Origin: Thiomonas bhubaneswarensis
Lineage (GTDB): Bacteria; Pseudomonadota; Gammaproteobacteria; Burkholderiales; Burkholderiaceae_C
NCBI RefSeq assembly: GCF_001418255.1
Contig: NZ_LIPV01000002.1
Location: 305,308 to 369,307, forward strand
Length of the DNA stretch: 64,000 nt
Direction: 5' to 3'
The position numbers and the translations under genes were made by a program. The stretch's first letter is position 1; every line of letters starts with the position of its first letter. Of the stretch, positions 1 through 8,984 are shown one piece after another. The notes under the pieces were generated by a model that did not search any database, was not told where the DNA came from, and worked only from the letters and a program-made list of their open reading frames with translations.

Positions 1-400
1 TGTTGAAATCGGCATGCGCGTCGAGCCACAGCACGCGCAGCTTGCGGCTCTTGGCGCGGCAATGTTGCGCCACCGCGCTGAGCGAGCCGATGGCCAGACA
101 ATGATCACCACCCAGCAGCAAGGGCAGGGCATCGGCACGCAGAGCCTCGCTCACGGCCCGATGCACCGCGGTGTTCCAGGCGATGACCTCGGGCAGGTGA
201 CGATAGCCTGCCACCGGGGGCTGCCACGGATTGTGCGGGCCGACCAGGTTGCCGGTGTCGTGCACCGTGAGGCCCTGGCCGCGCAGGGCGCGGTCGATGC
301 CGGCCACACGCATCGCCTCGGGCCCCATGGAGGCCCCACGATCACCCGCGCCGATGTCCGTGGGCGCGCCGATGAGGTGGACGAGGTTTGGTGCGTTCAT
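1..400 (-). CDS. rocF: Arginase, N-terminal part (runs off the window)
   Basis: The gene begins at an ATG at 400 and runs leftward off the window, leaving the first 133 residues. Arginase hydrolyses L-arginine to ornithine and urea in the cytoplasm using a Mn2+ pair. Visible family motifs are LIGAPTDIGAGDRGASMGP at the N-terminus, GGDHC at residues 97-101 (usually GGDHS) and DAHADFN at 127-133, which carry metal ligands. The start codon overlaps the stop of the upstream LOG-family gene by four bases (ATGA), so the two are probably translationally coupled. Agmatinase and formiminoglutamase share these motifs, but the N-terminal pattern fits arginase best. Confidence 0.85.
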   Translation of the reverse strand, partial: MNAPNLVHLIGAPTDIGAGDRGASMGPEAMRVAGIDRALRGQGLTVHDTGNLVGPHNPWQPPVAGYRHLPEVIAWNTAVHRAVSEALRADALPLLLGGDHCLAIGSLSAVAQHCRAKSRKLRVLWLDAHADFN

Positions 401-1320
401 TCAGACTCTGCAGCTTCAGTGTCTTCCTTGGCTGCTTCCAGCTCGAACGCCTGCGACAGCACGTCCCAGGCCTGCTCGGCGGTCTCGACGAAGTGAAACA
501 GATGCACGTCTTCCGGCGAGATCATGCCGGTTTCCACCAGGAAGTCGAAGTTGATCAGCTTGCGCCAGAACGACTCGCCGAACAGCAGGATGGGGCGGCG
601 GCGCACCTTGCTCGCCTGGGTGAGGGTGAGTACCTCGAACAGTTCGTCGAGCGTGCCGAAGCCGCCGGGGAAGCACACCAGCGCCACCGAGCGCATGAGG
701 AAATGCATCTTGCGCAGCGCGAAATAGTGGAACTGGAAGCACAGCTCCGGCGTGATGTAAGGGTTGGGGTGCTGCTCGTGCTGCAGCACGATGTTCAGGC
801 CCACGCTCTTGCCGTTGGCTTCGGCCGCGCCGCGGTTGCCCGCTTCCATGATGCCGGGGCCACCGCCGGTGACGACCACCAGCGGCGCATCGGCTTCGCA
901 GGTGGCGCGGGTGACGATGGTGGCGAAGCGTCGCGCCTCCTCGTAGTAGTGCGACATCTCGACCTGCATGCGGGCGCGGGTGACCGCCAACGCGTCGCCC
1001 TTGGCGATTGCCTGGGCCAGACGCTGCTGCGCCGCGTCGCGCGGCAGGATGCGGGCGCTGCCGAAGATGACGATGGTCGATTCGATGCCGTGCTCGGTCT
1101 GGATCAGCTCGGGCTTGAGCAGTTCGAGCTGCATGCGCACTGCGCGCATCTCTTCGCGCAGGATGAACTCGGTATCGGTGAACGCCAGCTTGTAGCTGCT
1201 GCCCGGCTGGTCGTATGGCGAGGGCTCGACGGCGACGATGGCAGCATCTTCTCCCGCGCTGGGAAAGTTGCGTTCGGTGAGATGGCTGCGCCGGTGGCGC
1301 AAGAGGCGTTGCTTGTTCAT
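397..1320 (-). CDS. LOG-family nucleotide 5'-monophosphate nucleosidase (TIGR00730-like)
   Basis: A protein of 307 residues with the two LOG hallmark loops: TGGGPGIMEA at about 151-160 and PGGFGTLDE at 218-226. LOG enzymes are Rossmann-fold phosphoribohydrolases that release the base from nucleoside monophosphates; in plants and some bacteria the base is a cytokinin, but most bacterial members act in nucleotide turnover. The chosen start is the ATG at 1320; the frame stays open upstream to 1494, but that extension would overlap the divergent permease start. It ends in a four-base overlap with arginase. The 80 residues before the Rossmann core are longer than in the short LOG type. Confidence 0.85.
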   Translation of the reverse strand: MNKQRLLRHRRSHLTERNFPSAGEDAAIVAVEPSPYDQPGSSYKLAFTDTEFILREEMRAVRMQLELLKPELIQTEHGIESTIVIFGSARILPRDAAQQRLAQAIAKGDALAVTRARMQVEMSHYYEEARRFATIVTRATCEADAPLVVVTGGGPGIMEAGNRGAAEANGKSVGLNIVLQHEQHPNPYITPELCFQFHYFALRKMHFLMRSVALVCFPGGFGTLDELFEVLTLTQASKVRRRPILLFGESFWRKLINFDFLVETGMISPEDVHLFHFVETAEQAWDVLSQAFELEAAKEDTEAAESE

Positions 1321-1479
1321 GGGGAAAGGATAGCGAATCGCCGCAGACGAGCTAGCAGGTAGGGGCAGCATCGGCAATGAGATGTTTCGCAGGGCCGTGA
1401 CCGTTACGTTTTCAAACGGCATTGCGCCGAGCATCGGCCTAAAAAGTGGAGCATCAACCATGAAAAAAAGGAGACAGCC

Positions 1480-3117
1480 ATGGCAAGCGTTCATCTAGGC
1501 GACATGCCGGCACCTGCATCGCAGGGCAAAAATATCCGGAAGGCCGCAGGCATCTGGAGCCTGCTGTTTGCCAGCCTCACGGCCATCATCGGCTCGGGCT
1601 GGCTGTTTGCGCCGCTGACGGCCGCCACGCAGGCGGGGCCGGCGAGCATCCTGTCCTGGGCCATCGGCGGCGCGGCCATTCTGGTGCTGGCCTTCGTCAA
1701 TGCCGAGCTCACCAGTTCGTTTCCGGGCATGGGGGCGGTGATCACCTTTCCCAAACTCAGCCACGGCCATCTGGCCGCGGCGGTGGTGAGCTGGGTGGTG
1801 TTTCTCGGCTACGTCACCGTGGCCCCGGCGGAAGTGCTGGCGGTGGTGACCTACGCCAACAACTACCTTCCCGGCCTGGTCGATACCAAGACCTCGCTGC
1901 TCACCGATACGGGCATGGCCGTCAGCGTGGCGCTGCTGGGCCTGTTCATTCTCATCAACGCCTGGGGCGTGCGCGCTCTGCTGCGCCTGGGCAACACCCT
2001 GATGATCTGGAAGCTCATCATTCCGGTGCTGTCCATCGTGGCGCTGATGCTGGCGTCGTTCCACGTCGGCAACTTCACCTCGCAGGGTTTCGCGCCGTTC
2101 GGCGCCAAGGGCACCATCGCGGCGATCGCCACCTCGGGCATCGTGTTCAGCTATCTCGGTTTCCGCCAGGCCATCGAACTGTCTGGCGAGGCCACCAACC
2201 CGCAGCGTGATGTGCCCATCGCCATCATCGGCTCGGTGCTCATCGCCGGGGCGATTTTCATCATGCTGGAAGTGGCGCTGATCGGCGCCGTGAGCCCGGC
2301 TGACATCGCCCAGGGTTGGGACAAACTGCACTTCACCGGCGTCTCCGGCCCGTTCGCCGGATTGGCGGTGATTCTGGGCATGAGCTGGCTGGCCATCCTG
2401 CTCTACATCGACGCGGTGGTGTCGCCTGCGGGCACCGGTCTGGTGTACGGCGGCACCACCGCGCGGGTGGTCTACGCCACGGGCAAGGACGGCCTGTCCA
2501 CGCCCTGGTTCGCCAAGCTGAATAAAAACGGCGCACCGTCCACCGGGTTGTGGATCACCTGGATCGTGGGCATACTGTTCTTCCTGCCCTTCCCGTCGTG
2601 GCAGAAGATCGTGACCTTCATCTCCTCGGCCACGGTGCTGGGCTATGGCATCGGCCCCGTGGCGCTGATGACCCTGCGCCGCAGCCTGCCACTGGGTACC
2701 TATCCGCGCCCCTACACCCTCAAAGGCGCCGGGCTGTGGGCGCCGCTGGCGTTCATCGTGTCGAACTTCATCATCTACTGGTCGGGCGCCGGCACCGACA
2801 ACTTCCTGTTCGGCGGTCTGGCGGTGATCTTCGTGCTGTTCGTCATCGGTCAGGCGATCACCCACGGCGGCAAGCTCAGCCACCTGCAATGGAAAGGCGC
2901 ATGGTGGCTGGCGCCCTACTTCCTTGCCATGTGGCTGGTGACTTACCTCGGCCCGAAGGATCTCATCGGCGGCACGGGCCTGCTGACCTTCTATCAGGGC
3001 ATGGTGGTGGTGGTCATCATCAGCATCGCCATCATGGCCCTGGCCGTGGCCAGCGGCCTGCCCGAGCCGGAGGAGGCGCGCGAGATGATCGCGATGACCG
3101 GCCGGACGCGCCGCTGA
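1480..3117 (+). CDS. APC-superfamily amino acid permease
   Basis: A protein of 545 residues with about 12 hydrophobic segments. The first one (about residues 26-45) carries the APC signature IGSGWLF, and SGEATNPQRDVP at about residue 230 is typical of APC transporters. It is a cytoplasmic-membrane symporter or antiporter for an amino acid or polyamine; the substrate cannot be read from sequence. The start at 1480 is preceded by a strong AAAGGAGA ribosome site. It is divergent from the LOG/arginase pair, which hints at arginine or ornithine traffic, but this is only context. A 12-codon frame beginning ATGAAAAAAAGG at 1460 overlaps the start and is probably chance. Confidence 0.85.
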   Translation: MASVHLGDMPAPASQGKNIRKAAGIWSLLFASLTAIIGSGWLFAPLTAATQAGPASILSWAIGGAAILVLAFVNAELTSSFPGMGAVITFPKLSHGHLAAAVVSWVVFLGYVTVAPAEVLAVVTYANNYLPGLVDTKTSLLTDTGMAVSVALLGLFILINAWGVRALLRLGNTLMIWKLIIPVLSIVALMLASFHVGNFTSQGFAPFGAKGTIAAIATSGIVFSYLGFRQAIELSGEATNPQRDVPIAIIGSVLIAGAIFIMLEVALIGAVSPADIAQGWDKLHFTGVSGPFAGLAVILGMSWLAILLYIDAVVSPAGTGLVYGGTTARVVYATGKDGLSTPWFAKLNKNGAPSTGLWITWIVGILFFLPFPSWQKIVTFISSATVLGYGIGPVALMTLRRSLPLGTYPRPYTLKGAGLWAPLAFIVSNFIIYWSGAGTDNFLFGGLAVIFVLFVIGQAITHGGKLSHLQWKGAWWLAPYFLAMWLVTYLGPKDLIGGTGLLTFYQGMVVVVIISIAIMALAVASGLPEPEEAREMIAMTGRTRR

Positions 3118-3163
3118 CCGTTTCCCGATGCTGGCGGGTCGTTGAATGCGGTCCGTCAGCGCT

Positions 3164-4627
3164 TCAACCCTGCCGCCGGTTGAAGTCGGTCTGGTCGTAG
3201 AACGACCGTTTCGCGGCGTACATCTGCTGATCGGCGCGGTTGATGGTGGTTTCCAGGCGCTCGCCCGCCATGCGGGTGGCCACGCCCATGGAGAAACTGA
3301 GCCGGGGCGTTTGATAGAACTGGTTGTTCAGTTCCACGAGCTCGAGCAGACGCTGGCTTAAAGCGCGGGTGGCGGCGACGTCGAGGTCGGGCAGGAGCAG
3401 CACGAACTCATCGCCGCCCACGCGGGCGGCGACCTGCGGCTTTTCCACCAACTTGGAGAGTACTTCGCCAGCCCGACGCAGCAGGGCGTCGCCTGCTGCG
3501 TGGCCGAGCTCGTCGTTGACTGCTTTGAGGCTGTTGAGGTCGAGCATGAGCACGCTCACGGGCCAGGCGTCCTTGCGTTCCAGGCGGTTGATTTCGTCGG
3601 CGAAGAAAGTGCGGTTGCGCAGGCCGGTGAGCACGTCGTGCGTCCCAAGATATTCGAGGTAGGCCTCGGCTTTTTTTCGCGCGGTGATGTCGGTGAGCGA
3701 GACCAGCACCATGGCCCAGTCGTCGGTGTGTCCGGGCATGACGGCGAACTGCATGTGGGCATGGATGGTCTGGCCGTTCAGGTGGTAGTTGATGATCTCG
3801 CGCTGCTGCGTAAGCCTGCCGTGCCACAGGTCGATGAGCTGGTCGGCGAAATGCACCCGCATGTCGTCGCGAAAAATGTGCTGCAGGTTGCGCAGCAGGT
3901 GCGCCCGGTCGGAGGCGCCCACCAGATCGAGGGTTTGCTGGTTGACGTCGAGCACGCGGATTTCCTGCATGCAACGGTCGATGAATTCGGGGTGCACGCG
4001 CAGAAAGGTGGTGAAGTCAGTAATGCCCTGCGCGCGCAACAGCTCCAGCAGTTGGCGCACCGCGCTGAAGTCTTCGACCCACAGCGATACGGGCGAATGC
4101 TTGAAGAGGCCGCGCGCGTATTGTTCGCTCGAGTGCAGTTGGCGCTCGGCGCGAAGGCGGTCGGAGACGTCCTCGATGGCGAACAGCACCCGGCTCCAGC
4201 TGGCTTCATGGCCCGGCAGAACGTGGGCGTTGAGCTGGACATCGAGGCGCCGACCGCTCAAGGTGTAATTGACCGTCTGGCTGCTGTAGCGGGTGGCGCC
4301 GTTCCAGAGCTGCAGCAGTTCTTCCAGATGTTCGCGGTGCATGTCGTCGCGGAACACACGGTCGAGGTTGGCCTCGAGATGCTCCAGATCGCGCGCCTCG
4401 AACAGCTCGAGGGTGCGGCGGTTGACCTGCAACACCTTGATGCGCGCAGCGCACTCGGCCACGCGTTCGGGCCTGTCCTGCAGCCAGGCCCGCAGATCGC
4501 TGACGCCCTGGGCACGCCACTGGTCGAACAGTTCTCGCAGGGCGCTGAAGTCTTCCACCCACAACGAGACCGGCGCAAGTTCGAACAGATCGGCGAGGTT
4601 GTTCTGCTGCAGGGTAGGCGCGGTCAT
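3164..4627 (-). CDS. Diguanylate cyclase with two tandem PAS-like domains
   Basis: A soluble protein of 487 residues. Two homologous sensor modules occupy about 10-150 and 170-315; each starts with a near-identical phrase (PVSLWVEDFSA) and contains VNxxTL and FRDDM, showing internal duplication. A GGDEF domain follows, with HDVLTGLRNR and the active-site GGDEF at about 404-408, so it should make cyclic di-GMP from two GTP. The four residues at the usual RxxD inhibitory site read EKPQ, so product inhibition at that site is probably absent. No transmembrane segment is seen, so the signal is cytoplasmic. It is transcribed alone and divergently from the aldo/keto reductase gene. Confidence 0.9.
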   Translation of the reverse strand: MTAPTLQQNNLADLFELAPVSLWVEDFSALRELFDQWRAQGVSDLRAWLQDRPERVAECAARIKVLQVNRRTLELFEARDLEHLEANLDRVFRDDMHREHLEELLQLWNGATRYSSQTVNYTLSGRRLDVQLNAHVLPGHEASWSRVLFAIEDVSDRLRAERQLHSSEQYARGLFKHSPVSLWVEDFSAVRQLLELLRAQGITDFTTFLRVHPEFIDRCMQEIRVLDVNQQTLDLVGASDRAHLLRNLQHIFRDDMRVHFADQLIDLWHGRLTQQREIINYHLNGQTIHAHMQFAVMPGHTDDWAMVLVSLTDITARKKAEAYLEYLGTHDVLTGLRNRTFFADEINRLERKDAWPVSVLMLDLNSLKAVNDELGHAAGDALLRRAGEVLSKLVEKPQVAARVGGDEFVLLLPDLDVAATRALSQRLLELVELNNQFYQTPRLSFSMGVATRMAGERLETTINRADQQMYAAKRSFYDQTDFNRRQG

Positions 4628-4735
4628 GGACAGGTGGGACGTTTGGGATGAGTGCGGCCGATTTTAGGAAGCGCACACCGCTCGTCAGCGTGAGGATGCT
4701 CTCGGAAACAGACGGTTGCGTGAACTTTTTCCGGT

Positions 4736-4748
4736 TTACCGCCGGTAA
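4736..4748. promoter_or_regulatory. Short perfect dyad between divergent genes (possible operator)
   Basis: TTACCG and CGGTAA flank a single C, making a perfect 13-base palindrome inside the intergenic space between the diguanylate cyclase and aldo/keto reductase genes. It lies 77 bases before the reductase start and could bind a dimeric regulator. No regulator gene is adjacent, and a palindrome this short can arise by chance. Confidence 0.25.
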
Positions 4749-4824
4749 CACCGCATCCGAGCATGAACCGATAGGCTAAGACTCGATGCCCGCGGTTGAG
4801 GCGGGCGAAGCAGGAGAAACAGCA

Positions 4825-5811
4825 ATGCAGTACCGACAATTGGGCGCTGACGGGCCGGATGTCTCGGCTCTCGGTCTGGGATGCATGGGAATGTCCGAGT
4901 TTTACGGGCAGGGCGACGACGCCGAATCGATCGCCACCATTCACCGCGCACTCGATCTCGGCGTGAATTTGCTCGATACCGCCGATATGTACGGCGTGGG
5001 GCGTAACGAAGCGTTAATCGGCCGCGCCATTGTCGGACGCCGAGATGCCGTGTTTCTGGCGACCAAATTCGGCAATATGCGTGGGCCGAATGGCGAGTTT
5101 CTGGGTGTGAACGGTCGCCCGGAGTATGTGCGTGCATGCTGCGAGGCCAGCCTGAAGCGTCTGGGCGTGGACGTCATCGATCTGTATTACCAGCACCGGG
5201 TCGATCCGAACGTGCCGATCGAGGAGACCGTGGGCGCCATGGCCGATCTGGTGCGCGCGGGCAAGGTGCGGTATCTGGGCCTGTCCGAAGCGGCGCCTGC
5301 GACGCTGCGGCGGGCGCATGCCGTGCATCCGATCTCGGCGCTGCAATCGGAGTATTCGCTGTGGTCGCGCGATCCCGAGGGCGAGTTGCTCGACACCGTG
5401 CGCGAGCTGGGTGTGGCCTTCGTCGCTTACAGCCCGCTGGGGCGCGGCTTTCTCACGTCGCAGATCCAGTCGCTCGACGATCTGCCCGAGGACGACTGGC
5501 GCCGCCGCTCGCCGCGATTCCAGCCCGACACGTTCGCGCGCAATCTGCGTCTGGCCGAGACGGTGCGGCACATGGCCGAAGCGAAGAACTGCACGCCGGC
5601 GCAGTTCGCGCTCGCGTGGCTGCTGGCTCAGGGCGACGATGTGATCGCCATTCCGGGCACCAAGCGGCGTCGCTATCTGGAGGAAAACGTCGGCGCGCTG
5701 CGGGTGCGGCTGAGCACGGCCGACCTCATCCGCATTCATCAGGCGGTGCCACCCGGCGCGGCCATCGGCGAGCGCTACCCTGAGGCGGGGATGCAGGCAG
5801 TGAATCGCTGA
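4825..5811 (+). CDS. Aldo/keto reductase (AKR13-like)
   Basis: An NADPH-dependent oxidoreductase of 328 residues with a TIM-barrel fold. It shows [12 protein letters not shown] near the N-terminus, the catalytic tetrad in DTADMYG (Asp, Tyr), LATKFG (Lys) and YYQHRVD (His), and a C-terminal [11 protein letters not shown] cofactor loop. The start at 4825 is chosen because AGGAGA sits ten bases upstream; the open frame extends to 4786 without a ribosome site. Its substrate is unknown; relatives reduce aldehydes and ketones. It stands alone between two signalling genes. Confidence 0.88.
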   Translation: MQYRQLGADGPDVSALGLGCMGMSEFYGQGDDAESIATIHRALDLGVNLLDTADMYGVGRNEALIGRAIVGRRDAVFLATKFGNMRGPNGEFLGVNGRPEYVRACCEASLKRLGVDVIDLYYQHRVDPNVPIEETVGAMADLVRAGKVRYLGLSEAAPATLRRAHAVHPISALQSEYSLWSRDPEGELLDTVRELGVAFVAYSPLGRGFLTSQIQSLDDLPEDDWRRRSPRFQPDTFARNLRLAETVRHMAEAKNCTPAQFALAWLLAQGDDVIAIPGTKRRRYLEENVGALRVRLSTADLIRIHQAVPPGAAIGERYPEAGMQAVNR

Positions 5812-5927
5812 GGGGCGGCGCGGGCGTCGGCGCGGGGGAGAGCCCTGCCCAACGGCTGTAATGGGCGGGCAACGCCGGGCTTGATCCGGCAGATTTTGTG
5901 TCGTTATGTCAGTAACATGCTCCGTCA

Positions 5928-7829
5928 TTGCTAGACGACGACACCCTTATGCAGGCCGCTGCGCTTCCTGACGACTCCATCCTCCACACCCTGACCTCGG
6001 CGGAGCGCCCGCTGCCTTCGCCCAGCGTAGTCGCGCTCGAGCTGATGCGGGCGCTCGACCGGCGCGACCTGGGGATGCGCGACATTGCCAACATCGCCCG
6101 CAAAGATCCGGCGCTGGTGGCGCGCATGATCCAGCTGGCCAATTCGGCCATTTTTGCCGGGATGCGACCGGCCGTCGCCATCGAGGAAGCGGTGCTGCGC
6201 ATCGGCACCGGCGGGCTGGCTCGGCTGGCGATTGCCATGTCGCTGATGCAGGCCAGCCGCGCCTCTTCGGTGGAAGGTTTCGATCTGCGGCGTTTCTGGA
6301 TGACATCCATCCAGCGCGGTCTGGTGTTTCAGTATCTGTCGCAGCGCGTGGGCAAGATGCCCAGCGCCGAGGCGTTCAGCCTGGGCCTGCTGTCGGACGT
6401 GGGTCTGCTCGCCATGGCGGTCAGCTTGGGAGCCGAGGCGGTCGCGCCTGCCGAGACTGTCGACGCCCAGGCGCTGCGCGATTGGCAGCGCGAGCGCAAC
6501 GGTTTCAACCAGGATGACGCCAGTGCCGTGCTGCTGCACCACTGGGGCTTTCCGCTGGTGCTCGCGCAGGCGGCACGCGCGCGGCCCGCGCACGAGCCGC
6601 AGCAGCAGGGGCGCGAAGCCCGGCTGGCCGAATGCGTGGCGCTGAGCCGCGCGCTGGAACTTCGTACCGAGGACGCGGCGTCCGACATCCCGGCAATGCG
6701 GCGCCTGGCCGAGCACCTCGAACTCGGCGAGGATGATCTGCAATCCATGCTGGCCAGTGCCGCGCAGGACATGGCGAGCATGGCCTCGGTGTTCGACATG
6801 ACGCTTGATGCCAAAGAGATCGACGCCGAGTTCGATCGGCTGCGTCGCGCCCTGTCGTCGCCGCCGCTGCAGATCGACACCTTGGCCGAGCAGTTGCTCA
6901 TCGTGTCGCCCGACGCCGAATTGCGGGGCAGCGTGCGCCGGGTGCTGGAGGCCGAGGGGCACGGGGTGATGGAATGCGAAGACGCCGAGGCGGCGCAGGC
7001 CATTCTGCAAGTCGAAGGGCCGCGAGTCATCGTGCTCGACTGGGCCGATGCCGAGGGCGTGGCCGCACTGTGTCGCCGTCTGCGGCGGGAAAAGGGGCCG
7101 CGGGTGTATGTGCTGGCGCTGTCACGCGAGACCGAACAGAAGGGCGTGCTCAGCGCTCTCGATGCCGGGGCCAATGACGTGCTGTTCGCCCCCGTGTCTT
7201 CGCAGTTGCTGGCCGCCAAGGTTCAGACCGGTGCGCGTGCCACGCGCGTGCTCGCCGCGGCCGAAGCCGAACGCATGCACAGCCTGCGCACCCAGCGCAG
7301 CCTGGAGCAGCGCAACGCCGAGCTGATGCAGGCCGCCGGCACCGACGAGCTGACCGGACTGGGCAACCGCCGCGCGCTCGACGCCTTTCTGCCCACCGCC
7401 TTCGCCCAGGCCGTCAGCGACCGGTTGTCGCTGGCCTGCCTGATGTTCGACCTGGACGATTTCAAGATCATCAACGACCGCTTCGGTCACGACGTCGGCG
7501 ATCAGGCGCTGCGCGCCGTGGGGCGGGTGCTGCGGCAGCAGTCGCGCGGCATGGATTTCGTCGCCCGCGTCGGCGGCGAGGAGTTTGTGATGTTCTGCCC
7601 GCAGACCGAGCAGGCCGCTGCTGTGAGCGTGGCCGAGCGCATTCGCACCGCCATCGCTGCGCCGCAGGACGATCTGCCGCCGATGTCGGTCAGCGTGGGC
7701 GTGGCTGTGGGCGTGGCCGGTTATGTCAACGCAGCCGAACTGGTGCGCGCGGCCGACCAGGCCTTGCTGCAGGCCAAGCGGCAGGGCCGAAACCGTGTCT
7801 GCGTGGCGCCGGCGAAAATGCCGCAATAG
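5928..7829 (+). CDS. HDOD - receiver-like - GGDEF signalling protein
   Basis: A protein of 633 residues with three domains: an HDOD domain (about 25-220), a receiver-like domain (about 328-440, with the presumed phosphorylatable Asp in VLDW) and a GGDEF domain (about 470-633) with DELTGLGNRRAL and GGEEF at 549-553. Unlike the cyclase at 3164-4627 it has an RGMD inhibitory site (RxxD) five residues before GGEEF, so it should be an active diguanylate cyclase with product inhibition. HDOD domains replace HD phosphohydrolase residues and usually mediate regulation. The start is uncertain: a TTG at 5928 or an ATG at 5949, neither with a good ribosome site. No histidine kinase is adjacent. Confidence 0.85.
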   Translation: MLDDDTLMQAAALPDDSILHTLTSAERPLPSPSVVALELMRALDRRDLGMRDIANIARKDPALVARMIQLANSAIFAGMRPAVAIEEAVLRIGTGGLARLAIAMSLMQASRASSVEGFDLRRFWMTSIQRGLVFQYLSQRVGKMPSAEAFSLGLLSDVGLLAMAVSLGAEAVAPAETVDAQALRDWQRERNGFNQDDASAVLLHHWGFPLVLAQAARARPAHEPQQQGREARLAECVALSRALELRTEDAASDIPAMRRLAEHLELGEDDLQSMLASAAQDMASMASVFDMTLDAKEIDAEFDRLRRALSSPPLQIDTLAEQLLIVSPDAELRGSVRRVLEAEGHGVMECEDAEAAQAILQVEGPRVIVLDWADAEGVAALCRRLRREKGPRVYVLALSRETEQKGVLSALDAGANDVLFAPVSSQLLAAKVQTGARATRVLAAAEAERMHSLRTQRSLEQRNAELMQAAGTDELTGLGNRRALDAFLPTAFAQAVSDRLSLACLMFDLDDFKIINDRFGHDVGDQALRAVGRVLRQQSRGMDFVARVGGEEFVMFCPQTEQAAAVSVAERIRTAIAAPQDDLPPMSVSVGVAVGVAGYVNAAELVRAADQALLQAKRQGRNRVCVAPAKMPQ

Positions 7830-7847
7830 GCTTCAGCGCGGCCCTGA

Positions 7848-8984
7848 TCAAGGCAGCAAATGCAAGTCCTGCGGGCGCAGGCGCAGCAACAGGGCATCGC
7901 CAGCGCGCACGTCCAGGGAGCGCCAGGCCGCAGGCAGGGCGAACGCCTGCGCCTGCAGGCCGCAGCGCAAGACGCAACGCAACCGCCACAGCGCCCCTTC
8001 GCAGCGGGCGTCGATCAGCTCCGCATCGAGATCGATGGCGTCGTCCTGCGGTGGCGTGTCGGCTCGCAGTGCCTGCAGATGCTCGGCCCGTACCGCCACG
8101 GTGCAGCGACGCGCGGCCAGCGCATTCGGCGGCGCGCTCGCCCGACCTGGCAAGACCAGCACGGTCTGGCCGTTCAGACCCAGGCGTAGCATGTCGGCCG
8201 GTGCTGCGTCGGCGGGTTCTAGCAGTTCAAGTGGCCAGAGGTTGTCCACCCCAGTGAGTCGGGCGGTGCGCAGATCCGCCGGTCGCTCGAACACGGTTTG
8301 TGCAAGGCCGGTCTGCAGCAGGCGGCCGTTGTCGAGCACACCCACCTGATCGCCCAGCAGTCGGGCATCTGTGGGATCGTGCGTCACCAGCACGGTGGGA
8401 CGACCACGCTGGCGCAGCAGCTCGGCCACGGTGAGGCGCAGCGCGGGGCGCGATTCGGGGTCGATGGCGGAAAACGGTTCGTCGAGCAGCAGCAGATCGG
8501 GCGCCCCCACCAGCGCGCGCGCCAGCGCCACGCGCTGCCGCTGGCCGCCGCTGAGCTGGCCCGGCAGCAGATCCAGCCAGGGGCCGATGTCCAGGGCGTC
8601 GATCAGGGCGTCGAGCGGCGCCTGCGCACCGCGGCCGAAACGCAGATTGCGCCGCACCGTCCAGTGCGGAAACAGCGCATCGCGCTGGAACATATAGCCG
8701 ATGCGACGCTGCTCCGGAGGCAGATGGGTCAGCTCGCGCCCGCCCAGATGCAGGCTGCCGGCGCGTGCGGGCAGGAAGCCGGCCAGGGTGTCGAGCAGGG
8801 CGCTCTTGCCTGCACCGTTGTGGCCGAGCAGCGCCAGGGTTTGTCCCTCCGCCAGATGCAGATCGGCCGGGCTGGATCGCCATGCTCCCACGCCCCATTG
8901 CAGTCCACGCAGCACGAGGTCGGCGGCGCCGGGCCGCGACCGCGCTGCAAACGCCGTAGCGGCAGGGTGTGTCAACGCGGCCAC
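7848..8984 (-). CDS. modC: Molybdate/tungstate ABC transporter ATPase
   Basis: The energising ATPase of the uptake system, about 378 residues. It shows Walker A GHNGAGKS (about 54-61), the signature QLSGGQRQRVALARAL and Walker B LLLLDEP, then a C-terminal region of about 130 residues of the TOBE kind found in ModC-type proteins. It starts inside the end of modB: a GTG at 8984 is preferred, a TTG at 8975 is possible, and either overlaps the modB stop, so translation is coupled. The frame open further upstream to 9188 is antisense-style read-through of modB and not coding. Confidence in substrate class comes from the neighbouring binding protein and mog. Confidence 0.85.
   Translation of the reverse strand: MAALTHPAATAFAARSRPGAADLVLRGLQWGVGAWRSSPADLHLAEGQTLALLGHNGAGKSALLDTLAGFLPARAGSLHLGGRELTHLPPEQRRIGYMFQRDALFPHWTVRRNLRFGRGAQAPLDALIDALDIGPWLDLLPGQLSGGQRQRVALARALVGAPDLLLLDEPFSAIDPESRPALRLTVAELLRQRGRPTVLVTHDPTDARLLGDQVGVLDNGRLLQTGLAQTVFERPADLRTARLTGVDNLWPLELLEPADAAPADMLRLGLNGQTVLVLPGRASAPPNALAARRCTVAVRAEHLQALRADTPPQDDAIDLDAELIDARCEGALWRLRCVLRCGLQAQAFALPAAWRSLDVRAGDALLLRLRPQDLHLLP

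Noticed and set aside
1460..1498. Twelve-codon leader peptide before the permease
   Set aside because: It overlaps the ribosome site and start of the permease and has no codon bias or hairpin suggesting attenuation.
1495..2889. Open frame of 464 codons on the minus strand opposite the APC permease
   Set aside because: Its product is a His/Arg/Gly-rich string with no domain, mirrors the third-position GC bias of the permease gene, and the permease frame has full family similarity.
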